From: Bacteroidota bacterium
GTDB lineage: Bacteria > Bacteroidota > Bacteroidia > Chitinophagales > Chitinophagaceae
Length of the DNA: 64,000 nt
NCBI GenBank assembly: GCA_030706735.1
Contig: JAUZNZ010000004.1
Span: 62,001-126,000, forward strand
Direction: 5' to 3'
Made by a program: the position numbers and the translations under genes. This document shows positions 24,967 through 34,719 of the stretch, in pieces. Under the pieces are notes generated by a model. It was not told where the DNA came from. It saw only the letters and a list, made by a program, of their open reading frames with translations, and did not search any database. Each line of letters starts with the position of its first letter. Positions within the stretch are counted from its first letter, which is position 1.

Positions 24967-26495
24967 GGCTCCCCGCGTCCCGCTTCGCCATCAGATCGCC
25001 CCTCACCTCCCTCGTGCCGGCCCTCGGCACCGTTCTGTTAGCGGCCTGCCTTTGCTCCGCCAGCGCGCAGACGGCACTCGTGGTGGAAGACCCATACCGC
25101 GAGGCGTTCCGGCCGCAGATCCATTTCTCGCCGAGGGAAAAGTGGATGAACGACCCGAACGGATTGGTCTATGTTCATGGCGTCTATCATCTGTTCTTTC
25201 AGTATTATCCCCATGGTACGACCTGGGGCCCGATGCACTGGGGACACGCCACGAGCAGGGATCTCCTGCATTGGCGCCAGCAACCGATCGCCCTGTACCC
25301 GGATAGCCTGGGATACATCTTCTCCGGCAGCGCGGTAGTGGACTCGAACAATACCAGCGGTTTCGGACGGAATGGCAAGATCCCCCTGGTGGCCATCTTC
25401 ACGCATCACGATCCGGAGGGGGAAAAGAAAGGCGCCTCGAATTACCAGAACGAGAGCATCGCCTACAGCCTCGATGAAGGCAAGACCTGGGTCAAATACA
25501 GGCATAATCCCGTATTGAAGAACCCCGGCATCAAAGATTTCCGCGATCCCAAGGTAATATGGTACGCCCCGGGCAACAAATGGGTGATGTCCCTGGCTAC
25601 TAAGGATCGCATCAGTTTCTTTTCGTCTGCCGACTTGAAGAATTGGAAGAAAGAAAGTGAGTTCGGCGCTGACAAAGGGGCACATGGCGGCGTATGGGAA
25701 TGCCCCGACCTCTTCCCGCTTACCTTCGACGGAAAGACCTGGTGGGTGCTCTTCGTCAGCATCAATCCCGGCGGACCCAACGGCGGCTCCGGCACGCAAT
25801 ATTTCATCGGTCAGTTCGACGGGTCCCGATTCACTCCCGCCGATGAACAGACGAAATGGATCGACTATGGTCCTGACGATTATGCGGGGGTCACCTGGAG
25901 CAATACCGGGAACCGCAGGATATTCCTCGGCTGGATGAGCAACTGGAACTACGCCAATGAAGTGCCCACGCGTTCCTGGCGCAATGCCATGACCCTGCCC
26001 CGCGAGCTCCGCCTGCGCAAGGAAGACAATACGGTCTTCCTCTGCTCTCAACCGGTGAAAGAATTGAACGCACTAAAGCTCCATCCCCCGGCCGCTCTTC
26101 CCGATTCCGGGGCAAGCCAATATATCGCCGGCTTCCGCGCCGACGCCACAAAGGATTTCTCGATCGTTCTATCGAATGCCGCAGGGGAGAGCCTGACCAT
26201 CGGCTTCGACAAGGCATCGGATCGCTATTATATCGATCGCCGCCACGCCGGCCTCGCGGCCTTCCACCAGGGCTTCGCCGCCACCAGCTACGCGCCCAGG
26301 CTGACCCGCGACAGTAAGGCGACGCTGACCCTCGTCGTGGATGCCGCGTCCGCGGAGCTGTTTGCCGACGGAGGACTTACGGTGATGACGTCTATATTTT
26401 TTCCGGCAAAACCCCTTGGCCGTATCAGCCTTCACTCCGCCTCGCCCGACGGGATCAGGCAGGTCTCCTGGTCGGAGCTAAAATCGATCTGGTGA
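24963..26495 (+). CDS. GH32 fructan hydrolase (levanase/inulinase type)
   Basis: A 510-residue secreted enzyme with an N-terminal signal peptide ending near SASAQ. All three GH32 signatures are present: WMNDPNG with nucleophile Asp64, FRDP with Asp195, and WECPDLF with acid/base Glu246. A C-terminal beta-sandwich (about 360-505, with AELFADGGLTVMTSIFFP) is normal for the family. It hydrolyses beta-fructosidic bonds in levan, inulin or sucrose. It overlaps the dienelactone hydrolase gene by four bases. No SusC/SusD pair or fructokinase is adjacent, so it is not in a classic fructan utilisation locus. Confidence 0.93.
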   Translation: MRLPASRFAIRSPLTSLVPALGTVLLAACLCSASAQTALVVEDPYREAFRPQIHFSPREKWMNDPNGLVYVHGVYHLFFQYYPHGTTWGPMHWGHATSRDLLHWRQQPIALYPDSLGYIFSGSAVVDSNNTSGFGRNGKIPLVAIFTHHDPEGEKKGASNYQNESIAYSLDEGKTWVKYRHNPVLKNPGIKDFRDPKVIWYAPGNKWVMSLATKDRISFFSSADLKNWKKESEFGADKGAHGGVWECPDLFPLTFDGKTWWVLFVSINPGGPNGGSGTQYFIGQFDGSRFTPADEQTKWIDYGPDDYAGVTWSNTGNRRIFLGWMSNWNYANEVPTRSWRNAMTLPRELRLRKEDNTVFLCSQPVKELNALKLHPPAALPDSGASQYIAGFRADATKDFSIVLSNAAGESLTIGFDKASDRYYIDRRHAGLAAFHQGFAATSYAPRLTRDSKATLTLVVDAASAELFADGGLTVMTSIFFPAKPLGRISLHSASPDGIRQVSWSELKSIW

Positions 26496-26517
26496 AAGGC
26501 AACCGCCTACCTCTCCT

Positions 26518-27336
26518 TTAAAACAAACTTGCTTGGGAATACACAGGAGCGGCCGCCACTGGCCCTCCCTCCGCAGAGAGCGTGTACACGGCCGTCTCTT
26601 CGTCCCGTGAGGCGATGACGATCCGCGTCGCACCCGCATGCGCATTGAATAGCTCTTCCACCAACCGGGGGTTATTGTTGTCCCTGGAGAGATGGGACAG
26701 GAACAAATGGCTCATGAACGGCGGCTTATGCGCCCGGAACAATTCCAGGGCCTGCCTATTGGACAGGTGGCCATGGCCGCCGCGGATGCGATTCTTCAGG
26801 TAGATCGGATATCTTCCATTTTCGAGCATCTGCTCGTCATAATTGGCTTCGAGGAAGGCCGCATGACACTGCGAAAAGTGACGGATGACCTGCGTGCAGG
26901 GTTTGCCGATATCGGTAAAAATGCCGATCCGGACGCCGCGTCCCGCGACTACAAAGCTATGCGGCTCCGCCGCGTCATGCAGCTTCGTGAACGCGGTAAC
27001 GGTCAGCTCTCCGACGGGGACCTGCCGCGACGCGTCGAATGTTCTCAGGAGCCGCTCATCCAGGTTGAACCCACAACCCTCGAGGGTGGCCGTCGTGATA
27101 TACACCGGACACCCGTATTTGCCGGCAAGCACCGGAATGCCCTTGATATGATCGGAGTGCTCATGGGAGACAAAAATGGCCCTGACATTTTTCATCGACA
27201 AGCCCAGCCGGCGCATTCTTTTTTCCGTCTCCCGGCATGAAATGCCCGCGTCGATCAGGATCGCATCCTGCTCGGTTCCGACATAATAGCAGTTACCATT
27301 ACTGCCTGAATTCAGAGAGGTGACAAACAGAGACAT
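26518..27336 (-). CDS. MBL-fold hydrolase, YycJ/WalJ type
   Basis: A 272-residue metallo-beta-lactamase-fold protein. The metal motif is SHEHSDH (His58, His60, Asp62, His63); the N-terminal SLNSGSNGNCYYV is characteristic of the YycJ/WalJ group, which are putative 5'-3' exonucleases. Further conserved words are FTDIGKP, EANYDE, GHGHLSN and LSHLSRDNN. ATG 27336 is preferred over the in-frame 27390 because it begins the conserved N-terminus. It is convergent with the GH32 gene. Confidence 0.88.
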   Translation of the reverse strand: MSLFVTSLNSGSNGNCYYVGTEQDAILIDAGISCRETEKRMRRLGLSMKNVRAIFVSHEHSDHIKGIPVLAGKYGCPVYITTATLEGCGFNLDERLLRTFDASRQVPVGELTVTAFTKLHDAAEPHSFVVAGRGVRIGIFTDIGKPCTQVIRHFSQCHAAFLEANYDEQMLENGRYPIYLKNRIRGGHGHLSNRQALELFRAHKPPFMSHLFLSHLSRDNNNPRLVEELFNAHAGATRIVIASRDEETAVYTLSAEGGPVAAAPVYSQASLF

Positions 27337-27396
27337 TGTTGGTGCAAAGAAAATGCTTTTTCCCTGATCGCCCCAATTCCAATTTCCCAATTCTAA

Positions 27397-30300
27397 TTAC
27401 TGCACCATCAGCTTCTGCGCGCTCACGGCCAGGATATCCACTGCTCTCACGGTATAAATGCCCGGGGCAAGGCGCGAGATATTCAGGGTAACCGTTTTAT
27501 TGGTGCCCGATACGATCTGCTGCTGCAGCAACCGCCCATTCAGGTCCAGCACTTGCAGGAGCACCGGTCCGATGGCATTTTGTATCAAAACATTCACCGA
27601 CCCGTGCGCGGGGTTCGGCGTCAGCGTGATCGAGAGCTTCCCGAAATCAATCTCCACCACATTCGACGAAATGATCGTGCCATCCTTGCCGAACTCTTTC
27701 AACCGGTAGAAATTCATTTGGTTCAAGAACGGCAACAGATCGTAGAACGTATAGTTGCTGACGGCTCCGGAATCTCCTTTGAACGCCACGACGCCGATTG
27801 TGCTGAAGCTCGTCCCGTCGGTGCTGCGCTCGATAATGAATTGTTTCGAATTCGCCGTCCGGGTCGCCGTCCAGCTCAGTTTGGAAAACAATCCTTCCTT
27901 GACCCCCGTCAGTACAAGTTTTTGCACGGGTATCGGTACCGGTGGCGTGAAGGCGTATTGGGTAAAGACCGGATAATGGTCGGTGGTGGTCGTGCCGTAC
28001 TTGCTGACCAGGCTGCTGACGTCCGAAAGAACCGTGGCGGATCCGGCCAGGTAGAAAGGCGCAACCGCCTTGGTCGCGATCACATTGTCGATCACGCTGG
28101 TGAAATTGACATCCGAATGCTGACCGGACGGACTCAGCGGTTTGGTCGGAAAGATATACAAGGCCGAATCGTCCGTAGTGAACGAACTGTAGGACGTGAC
28201 CGGCGGCGCAATGCCTGCCGTGATCGTCTGGTTCAGGTCGTCGTTGAAGTCGCCGAGCAGGATCGTATTGTCGTTGATCAGGTCCGCCTTGACCAGCGAA
28301 TCCAGGGCCTTCGCCCCATCCCGCCTGCGGTCGTAGGCCGTGACGACGGGAGCGGTATTCGCCTTGGCGTGGATATTGATGAAGTGCATGCTTTTCGTGA
28401 TCGTACCTCCCTGGTTATCGCTCAACGATACATCGGCTGTCAGCATGTACGGGAACCGGCCGCTCGCCCAGTCGTTATAATAGGCCGTGCTCACGTCGGC
28501 TGCCGTATTGACCCCAATGCTCAACAGCGAATCGGTATGAATATTTTTGACCTTGGCCGTATTATAGACGAAGGCCAGCTTCTGTACCTCATTCAATGGG
28601 TCGGGGCTCGATTCGGTAATATTCGAATGCGATCCATAGTTGTTGATCACATACGCATACCCGGGCATATTGGCCACGATGGCCGCAAGGGCCGGCTCAT
28701 TGACGACCTCTTCCAGGGCATAGACATCCGCATGCAGCTTGGGCAGGATAATGCCGACATTTTGTTCCTGTAGGGTCTTGTCGGCCGGCCCCAGCGTCGG
28801 GTCGGGCGTCCCAAACCAATTCAGGTTCCAATCCACCACGCTTAACGTCGAGGCAGGGTCGATGCTATTGCCTTTCAGGCCCACCGAGTCCGTACTGTCC
28901 GAAATGCTTACGATGAGGTTTCCGCTGAACTGTCCGTTGATCGCCGAGGGCGCGAACTGAACATATACCGTCTTGGGAACATTATTGGCTGTCGCCTGGG
29001 CAAGGGTGGCCGTCGGCCCGAAATGGACGCCATCCGCGGAAACCAGGAAGTCTCCCGTCGCAGACAGGCTGATGTCCGAAGTGAGGTCATTCCCGGTCAC
29101 GGTGAGGGTCTTGGTCGTATCCGTGCCTCCTGCCTTGAACCCGAATTCGAGGTTCGCCGCGCCGACCGTGAGGCTCGGAGGCGGCGGCGTGGGCGAGTTG
29201 ATCAGGCTGATATCGTCCAGGCTCCATCGTGATCCGTCATCCGTCGTGGACGTATATACATAGGCGATATACACGCCCGGCTGCTTGAACGCCGAAAGGT
29301 TGATATTGGACGACAAGGTCCAGATGTCCGATCCCTGGCTTGGGAATTTCCCGTTCAGGTCGACCCAGGTGGCCGCGGACGGGTCGCCGGAGCCTGAGTA
29401 ATTCGTCGACAGCTTCAGCTGCAAAGGCGCGCCCGCAAAGGCATTCCTGCTCCAGAAGCTCAGCAGGGGAAAGGCCGTGCCCGTCAGGTCCAGCTTCGGC
29501 GAGATCAGCCAGTCCTGGTTGAGATTGTCGATGCCGTTGGCAAATCCGTTCATCTCAACCGCATTCGGAAAGGCTGCCGTGCCCGCCGGGGCATTCGGAT
29601 CCCGCCCGAAGGCCGTGCAGTCCCAGATCTGTGCTCCCGAGACGCTGAACTGGGTGAATCCGTTCGGCAATAGTCCGCTGCCGATGCAGTTCTGAAAGTC
29701 GAAGGTCGCCGGTAGGGTCGTGGCGACGCTCGCATCAAAGGTCGTGAAGGCCCAGCTCGTCGTCGCGGCAAACCCCGCGAAAGGATTGCCATAGATATCC
29801 TGGAAGGCGCCCGGACTGATCTCGATCGCATAGGACTTTCCGCCCGCCAGCGGCGTGTTGATGGTCACCTGGGCATTGTTGCTGATGACCACGGACGCCG
29901 AACTGACATCGATGGGCGTTCCCGCTACTCCATCGACGAAAAGCGTGATGGTCCCGCTGCCCTTGACGATCGCCTTGTCGAAATGGATCGCGGGGATAAT
30001 GCTTGCAGGAACGCCGGTGTCCCCATTCGGCGGGTTCAGGGACAGTACGTTCGGAGGCGTGACGGTATAGAGGCTGTTCCTCGGTAGGGGGGCGGCCACT
30101 TTGAAGTCCGTCGAGTTATTATTATTGTCCGCGCCATCTGTTACGCGGACCACGGCCGTGGTATTGTCGGTGGCAGCCGTGGGTGCCGTTTCAAAGCCGG
30201 TGGCGGTCAGGCCATAACCTACCTTATCGATCACCGTAGGTCCGGTCGGGTTCGTGCCGGTCTGTGCGGCGGTCGAGTTGCTCAGGATCACTTTGCCTGC

Positions 30301-31542
30301 GGTCGCGCTGAGAGCGATCGTTCCCGTCAGGTCGGGAGTCGGCAGGTTCAGCGAACCTCCGGCGCCTGCGGATTCCTGGATCAGGAAAAAGCCATGCGCG
30401 GGTATCGTGCCACTTAGCGGGGTCAGGTTGCTCGCCCAACCGCTGCCGGCAGCACTGGAATATTGTACCGACCAGCCGGAAAGGTTTACCGGGAAGTTCT
30501 CATTGTTAAAAAGTTCGATAAAGTCGTTCTTGAACGTGGCCCCGCTATTCCCTCCACCTCCATAGATTTGGTTGATGACGACGTTGAAGATCGCATTGCC
30601 GGTGCTGGCGCTTGCCGTCACGGCCGTTGAATAGTTATTGCCGGCGTCGACAGACCAGGCGCTGTAAAAATAGGTCGTACCCGCACTCAACCCCGTGTGG
30701 GGGAGGCTAAAGCCGGCCGATGGTCCGCTGTAGAGCACCGTGCCTCCGCCCGTGATCGGATTGCCCGCTGTCAGGGCTCCCGAGGGAGTGCCGAAACCGG
30801 GGGACGTATTGAACGCTACGACAATATTATTGCCCGCGGCATTTCCCGAGCCGGTCAGGTCGATCTCCGAGGAAGAGATCGCTGTGGCCGTGAGCGATTG
30901 CGGAGGGTCAACGGCCGGAGGGGGAGTGTTCCCGCCGGAGGCGGTAGCCGTGACCGCGAGGTCGTCGATTCGCCAGTTGGCCGTGCTGGCCGAGGCATTG
31001 CCCGCACCGTTGTATCCATAAATCCTTACGGTTATGGCCTGGTCGATCGCGCCGGTGAGGGAAAGCGCATTCGTGTGTAGGGCCCACGCGCTGTTATTCA
31101 ACAGGACGGCGGAAGAGACGGCCGTGGCATAATTATCGAGGCTGGTTCGTATGTCATATTGCTGCGGGCCCGTGCTGGTGGACCGGGACCCGAAATCGAT
31201 CTCGGAAATGCTGATCGACGAGCCGGATGCCGGAGTGAGGGTGAATAATAGGCAAGCGCTTCCTGCACTTCCCGTCGTATCCGCTACCAGCGCGCCGATC
31301 CGCGCCGCCGCTCCCGCATTGCCTCCGCCCGTGGCGCCCGTATAACCCGAAGAGGCCGAAGTGGTCGTCACCAGGGTCGTGGTGCCATTGTTGTTCGCCC
31401 TCGTCAGATCGGAGACGCTCGCGATATTCGTGACCGGGATTCCGGATGAAGGCGAAGCGCTGGTGGTGAAATTCCAACCGATCTGGGCCTGGCTCAAAAA
31501 AGGCAATAGAACGGCAATGAACAGCGTGTACAATTTTTGCAT
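27397..31542 (-). CDS. Giant secreted nuclease/phosphatase with lamin-tail and Ig-like domains, T9SS
   Basis: A 1381-residue exported protein. In order: signal peptide; an N-terminal sandwich with a PEP-CTERM-like WRIDDLAV end; an FnIII-like stretch; a lamin-tail domain (about 320-490, FIELFNNENFPVNLSGWSVQ); a bacterial Ig-like Big_5 domain (about 496-607); a choice-of-anchor/cleaved-adhesin domain (about 614-784, WSLDDISLI); an Ig-like spacer; an endonuclease/exonuclease/phosphatase domain (about 900-1194; NLNWFG, ALEEVVNE, LLGDFNDDLN, TDHYPVF); and a T9SS sorting domain (from about 1290, ITLTPNPAHGSVNV). The catalytic residues look intact. It probably degrades extracellular DNA or a phosphodiester substrate. 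ATG 31542 directly precedes the signal peptide. Confidence 0.85.
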   Translation of the reverse strand: MQKLYTLFIAVLLPFLSQAQIGWNFTTSASPSSGIPVTNIASVSDLTRANNNGTTTLVTTTSASSGYTGATGGGNAGAAARIGALVADTTGSAGSACLLFTLTPASGSSISISEIDFGSRSTSTGPQQYDIRTSLDNYATAVSSAVLLNNSAWALHTNALSLTGAIDQAITVRIYGYNGAGNASASTANWRIDDLAVTATASGGNTPPPAVDPPQSLTATAISSSEIDLTGSGNAAGNNIVVAFNTSPGFGTPSGALTAGNPITGGGTVLYSGPSAGFSLPHTGLSAGTTYFYSAWSVDAGNNYSTAVTASASTGNAIFNVVINQIYGGGGNSGATFKNDFIELFNNENFPVNLSGWSVQYSSAAGSGWASNLTPLSGTIPAHGFFLIQESAGAGGSLNLPTPDLTGTIALSATAGKVILSNSTAAQTGTNPTGPTVIDKVGYGLTATGFETAPTAATDNTTAVVRVTDGADNNNNSTDFKVAAPLPRNSLYTVTPPNVLSLNPPNGDTGVPASIIPAIHFDKAIVKGSGTITLFVDGVAGTPIDVSSASVVISNNAQVTINTPLAGGKSYAIEISPGAFQDIYGNPFAGFAATTSWAFTTFDASVATTLPATFDFQNCIGSGLLPNGFTQFSVSGAQIWDCTAFGRDPNAPAGTAAFPNAVEMNGFANGIDNLNQDWLISPKLDLTGTAFPLLSFWSRNAFAGAPLQLKLSTNYSGSGDPSAATWVDLNGKFPSQGSDIWTLSSNINLSAFKQPGVYIAYVYTSTTDDGSRWSLDDISLINSPTPPPPSLTVGAANLEFGFKAGGTDTTKTLTVTGNDLTSDISLSATGDFLVSADGVHFGPTATLAQATANNVPKTVYVQFAPSAINGQFSGNLIVSISDSTDSVGLKGNSIDPASTLSVVDWNLNWFGTPDPTLGPADKTLQEQNVGIILPKLHADVYALEEVVNEPALAAIVANMPGYAYVINNYGSHSNITESSPDPLNEVQKLAFVYNTAKVKNIHTDSLLSIGVNTAADVSTAYYNDWASGRFPYMLTADVSLSDNQGGTITKSMHFINIHAKANTAPVVTAYDRRRDGAKALDSLVKADLINDNTILLGDFNDDLNQTITAGIAPPVTSYSSFTTDDSALYIFPTKPLSPSGQHSDVNFTSVIDNVIATKAVAPFYLAGSATVLSDVSSLVSKYGTTTTDHYPVFTQYAFTPPVPIPVQKLVLTGVKEGLFSKLSWTATRTANSKQFIIERSTDGTSFSTIGVVAFKGDSGAVSNYTFYDLLPFLNQMNFYRLKEFGKDGTIISSNVVEIDFGKLSITLTPNPAHGSVNVLIQNAIGPVLLQVLDLNGRLLQQQIVSGTNKTVTLNISRLAPGIYTVRAVDILAVSAQKLMVQ

Positions 31543-31670
31543 GCAACTCGATTTAAATAGATTAAAGTGGGAATTCAGTCGAAAAGGGGATTCAAATCTA
31601 AATACCCTCAACTAGAATCAGCCGGATTCAATGAGAAATAATTATTAACAAATCGTCTAGTGGGAAACCT

Positions 31671-32330
31671 TTAGGCTGCATCGATCGCCGCACGTTCCCG
31701 GCCCTCCGTGCGTCCCCGCGCCTCTGCGTGTTCCCGCACCGCCGCATGCTCCGGCGCCCGCCGGATGGTACGCTCCTGCACCGGCACTTCGAGATAGGGC
31801 GCCATTCCCCGGATCCGGCGGATGCAGATGCGCCCGCCAAGAAGAAGGCAACAGAACATGACCATGCTCCCCCGCAGATGAATGACTTCGTAGCCCGGGA
31901 TAGGAGTGTGCAGGTCCAGGTTGATGCCGAAGGATTCGATCGCATTCCGGACATGCTTCGGCAGATGGTCGTGCAGGGGAATATAGGCAAGGCCTCCTGC
32001 CAGGACGGTCAGGGGGATGATCAGGATCGCCCCCACGATGGCCCGGATCCTGCGCCTCAGCCACTCCCTCGCCCTTGTTTTTTGCCGGGCCTGATAGGGG
32101 TAGCTCCATCCGGCATACAGCAGGGCAAAGAAGAGTAACACCGGCAAGATCCCGAACGTGAAGGGCAGATCGGCGGGAATGTCAAGGAATACGAACAGGG
32201 GAGTGATCCCCAACAAGGCGCCGAACCCGGGCGCCGCCGCCGATACCAGGTATTTGTCCAGGAACATGGAGATCAGCAGGATGGCCAGGACGATCCGGAC
32301 ATGCCGTTTCTGATCGGTATAGGTGTCCAT
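31671..32330 (-). CDS. Hypothetical inner-membrane protein
   Basis: A 219-residue protein with about five hydrophobic helices (for example IVLAILLISMFLDKYLV, FTFGILPVLLFFALLYAGW, AIVGAILIIPLTVLAGG, MVMFCCLLLGGRICI). Between helices is HDHLPKHVRNAIESFGINL; the C-terminal 45 residues are charged and rich in Arg/Glu/Ala. I do not recognise a family and assign no function. The start ATG at 32330 is the first in frame. The gap to the phosphoesterase gene (162 bases) shows nothing notable. Confidence 0.55.
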   Translation of the reverse strand: MDTYTDQKRHVRIVLAILLISMFLDKYLVSAAAPGFGALLGITPLFVFLDIPADLPFTFGILPVLLFFALLYAGWSYPYQARQKTRAREWLRRRIRAIVGAILIIPLTVLAGGLAYIPLHDHLPKHVRNAIESFGINLDLHTPIPGYEVIHLRGSMVMFCCLLLGGRICIRRIRGMAPYLEVPVQERTIRRAPEHAAVREHAEARGRTEGRERAAIDAA

Positions 32331-32492
32331 ACAGGAGGTTTTTTGAACGTACAGAAATGGTTACTGTAGCAGACCTGCTAAGAAGGGTTTCATCGGATGA
32401 TGGGAGTGCCGGCAATAGGAACGCCGGGTTAAATCATTTTAATATCCGCCAGTTGTCAAAGATGCGTTAAAACGAATGAATAACTTTATCGT

Positions 32493-33197
32493 ATGAAGAC
32501 CTTCGTTATGGGCGACATTCATGGGGCCTATGCCAAATTGTTGCAATGCCTTCAACGTTCGGGCTTCGACCATTCAACCGACAGGCTTATCCAGCTCGGC
32601 GACGTGGCCGACAGGGGCGACCGGGTTGCGGAATGCGTCGATGAACTCCTCGGGATAAAGAACCTTATTGCGATCAGGGGCAATCACGATGATTGGTTCA
32701 ACCATTTCCTGCTCACCGGAGTTCATCCCGTGCGTTGGGAGCAGGGTGGGGATGCGACCGCCCGTTCCTACCTCCGGCGGATCGGAAAAGGAAAGCGGGC
32801 CGCATTAAGACCTGCTGACGTTCCCGAATCGCATCGCCGGTTCTTTGCCGGGCAACGGCTCTATTTTATCGACGAATCGAATAACTGCTTCGTTCATGCG
32901 GGCTTCGACCGGCATCGACCCTTCGGGGGCCAGCCTCCCGAAATCTATTTTTGGGACAGGGAGTTGTGGACGGATGCGCTCGGGCATCAGTTTGAAAAAG
33001 TCGCCGCCTTCCGCCAGATCTTTATCGGCCATACCCCCACCGCTAATTGGGGGGTCTACAAGCCCATGCACGCCGCCAATATCTATAACCTCGACACGGG
33101 TGCCGGCCGGGAGGGCTACCTCAGCATCATGGACGTCGCCACCAAAAAATTCTGGCAATCGGATGCGACGTTGCTTTTTCCCGGAGAATTAGTTTAA
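32493..33197 (+). CDS. Metallophosphoesterase, Ser/Thr phosphatase type
   Basis: A 234-residue calcineurin-like phosphoesterase. The metal-binding blocks are GDIHGAY (Asp8, His10), LGDVADRG (about 35-42) and [12 protein letters not shown], with later His residues in NCFVHAGF and FIGHTPT. This pattern matches bacterial PPP-type protein phosphatases and diadenosine tetraphosphatases of about 230 residues. It is cytosolic. The myo-inositol oxygenase gene starts 32 bases downstream on the same strand and may be cotranscribed. Confidence 0.88.
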   Translation: MKTFVMGDIHGAYAKLLQCLQRSGFDHSTDRLIQLGDVADRGDRVAECVDELLGIKNLIAIRGNHDDWFNHFLLTGVHPVRWEQGGDATARSYLRRIGKGKRAALRPADVPESHRRFFAGQRLYFIDESNNCFVHAGFDRHRPFGGQPPEIYFWDRELWTDALGHQFEKVAAFRQIFIGHTPTANWGVYKPMHAANIYNLDTGAGREGYLSIMDVATKKFWQSDATLLFPGELV

Positions 33198-33229
33198 ATT
33201 TACTTGCTTGCTCATATGCAATCCACATC

Positions 33230-34111
33230 ATGAACACGAATGCCGGCCATGACGAGGCAAACCCTCTCGCCTCCCTCGACGAATGGGAAAATGATTTGCT
33301 GCAACGATATCCCGATCCGGAAACGATCGCCTTTTCCAAAAGCGCTTCCGAATACAGGAATTATGATGCCCCGGCCCGCGATTCGGTGCGGGAGTTCTAT
33401 CGTCTCAACCATACCTATCAGACCTATAATTTCGTACAAAAGAAACGGCAGGAGTTCCTGAAATTTGATAAGCGGGAAATGTCGGTTTGGGACGCTTTTA
33501 AATTCCTCAACGAGTTGGTGGATGATTCGGACCCGGATACCGACCTGGACCAGTTCCAGCATCTGCTGCAAACGGCAGAGGCTATCCGTGCCGACGGCCA
33601 CCCGGATTGGATGGTGATGGCCGGCCTCTTCCACGACATGGGTAAGGTGCTTTGCCTCTTCGGTGAGCCGCAGTGGGCCGTCGTGGGCGATACGTTTCCC
33701 GTCGGCTGCGCGTACTCGGACAAGATCGTCTATCCGGAATTCTTCGTCGCCAATCCGGACTATGAGAACGAGGCCTACAACACGCAATTCGGGGTGTATG
33801 CGCCAGGCTGCGGATTGCGCAACGTGACCATGTCCTGGGGACATGACGAATACGTTTATAACATGATGAAGGACTATCTTCCGGAACAGGCGCTATATAT
33901 GCTGCGCTATCATTCCTTCTATGCATGGCACCGCGAAGGCGCCTACGACTACCTTCTCGATGACCATGACCGCGATATGCTCAAATGGGTAAAACTCTTC
34001 AATCCCTACGATCTCTACTCCAAGAGTCCGGTCGCCCCCGACTGGAACGTCCTGAGACCTTACTACGAAGGCCTCGTGGAGAAGTATCTGCCTTCGACGC
34101 TGAAGTTCTGA
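33230..34111 (+). CDS. MIOX: myo-Inositol oxygenase
   Basis: A 293-residue HD-fold di-iron oxygenase, the length of animal MIOX. All six iron ligands of the mouse enzyme can be placed: His111 ([13 protein letters not shown]), His135 and Asp136 (LFHDMGK), His205 (SWGHDEY), His228 (RYHSFY) and Asp261 (NPYDLYSK). Further family words are DPDTD and [12 protein letters not shown] converts myo-inositol and oxygen to D-glucuronate. No inositol dehydrogenase or uronate pathway genes adjoin it. The enzyme is best known from animals and plants but occurs in some Bacteroidota. Confidence 0.93.
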   Translation: MNTNAGHDEANPLASLDEWENDLLQRYPDPETIAFSKSASEYRNYDAPARDSVREFYRLNHTYQTYNFVQKKRQEFLKFDKREMSVWDAFKFLNELVDDSDPDTDLDQFQHLLQTAEAIRADGHPDWMVMAGLFHDMGKVLCLFGEPQWAVVGDTFPVGCAYSDKIVYPEFFVANPDYENEAYNTQFGVYAPGCGLRNVTMSWGHDEYVYNMMKDYLPEQALYMLRYHSFYAWHREGAYDYLLDDHDRDMLKWVKLFNPYDLYSKSPVAPDWNVLRPYYEGLVEKYLPSTLKF

Positions 34112-34132
34112 CCGACCTCAATTTGTGGAGTG

Positions 34133-34609
34133 TCAGAGATATCCGCTTTCCCGGAGGAATGCCTCGAGTTCCGCTGGTCGGCCGGTACCAAGGAGCAGGT
34201 TCTTTCCCGAGCGAAGGCCTATTTGCAAGCCTTTATTGCCGCCAGTCGAATAGGCCCGGCCTTTTCCTCCGATACGAATACCCCAACCGCCGTAATCGCC
34301 GATCGGATCATAGGTTTTTACCGCGAGGTATTGGATATCCTCTTTTCGGATTTCCCGGAAAGCAACCTGAAACGGGAGGAATCGGTACGAAATGGAATCT
34401 TTGGTGATTCTTGTTTGAAGTTTGCTGCTTCGTAACGCGATGACGATCAGGACAACGAATACCAACGGCGCCGCACCGATGGCCGGGTTGACCCGTTCGC
34501 CGAAGATCATTATCGAGGAGACGGCCAGCACAAGGATCAGGACGATAAACTGCAAGAAAAGGACCCACTTTTGCTTAAACTTTTGCTCCTCAAAATAGTT
34601 CGTGACCAT
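34133..34609 (-). CDS. Two-helix membrane protein with PH-like domain
   Basis: A 158-residue protein: a short cytosolic start, two transmembrane helices (about 16-36 and 43-60), then a domain of about 95 residues. The domain has strands TRITKDSISYRFLPF, REIRKEDIQYLAVKTYDP and GLQIGLRSGKNLLLGTGRP, reminiscent of small bacterial PH-like membrane proteins. Function is unknown. It is convergent with MIOX (21-base gap) and divergent from the SPFH gene. Confidence 0.65.
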   Translation of the reverse strand: MVTNYFEEQKFKQKWVLFLQFIVLILVLAVSSIMIFGERVNPAIGAAPLVFVVLIVIALRSSKLQTRITKDSISYRFLPFQVAFREIRKEDIQYLAVKTYDPIGDYGGWGIRIGGKGRAYSTGGNKGLQIGLRSGKNLLLGTGRPAELEAFLRESGYL

Positions 34610-34686
34610 AGCGATAAGTTTCGGTTGCCGGAGTACAAATATATTTCATCCAAAAACTATTTGGCGAATCAAAAAAAGGTTGTACG

Positions 34687-34709
34687 TTTGATATCATAAT
34701 GATATCAAA
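34687..34709. promoter_or_regulatory. Perfect 11-base palindrome, probable operator
   Basis: TTTGATATCAT (34687-34697), one spacer A, ATGATATCAAA (34699-34709). Such a long perfect dyad just upstream of the SPFH gene is a strong operator candidate. It contains an in-frame ATG (34699) that is therefore unlikely to be the start codon. The Arc-type regulator encoded two genes downstream in the same direction is one candidate binder; a GntR-type factor elsewhere is another. Confidence 0.7.
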
Positions 34710-34719
34710 ACAATATACA

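Noticed and set aside
27553-28773. 406-codon open frame on the plus strand
   Set aside because: Antisense to the nuclease domain whose catalytic motifs are intact; Arg/Asp-rich composition is typical of a shadow frame.
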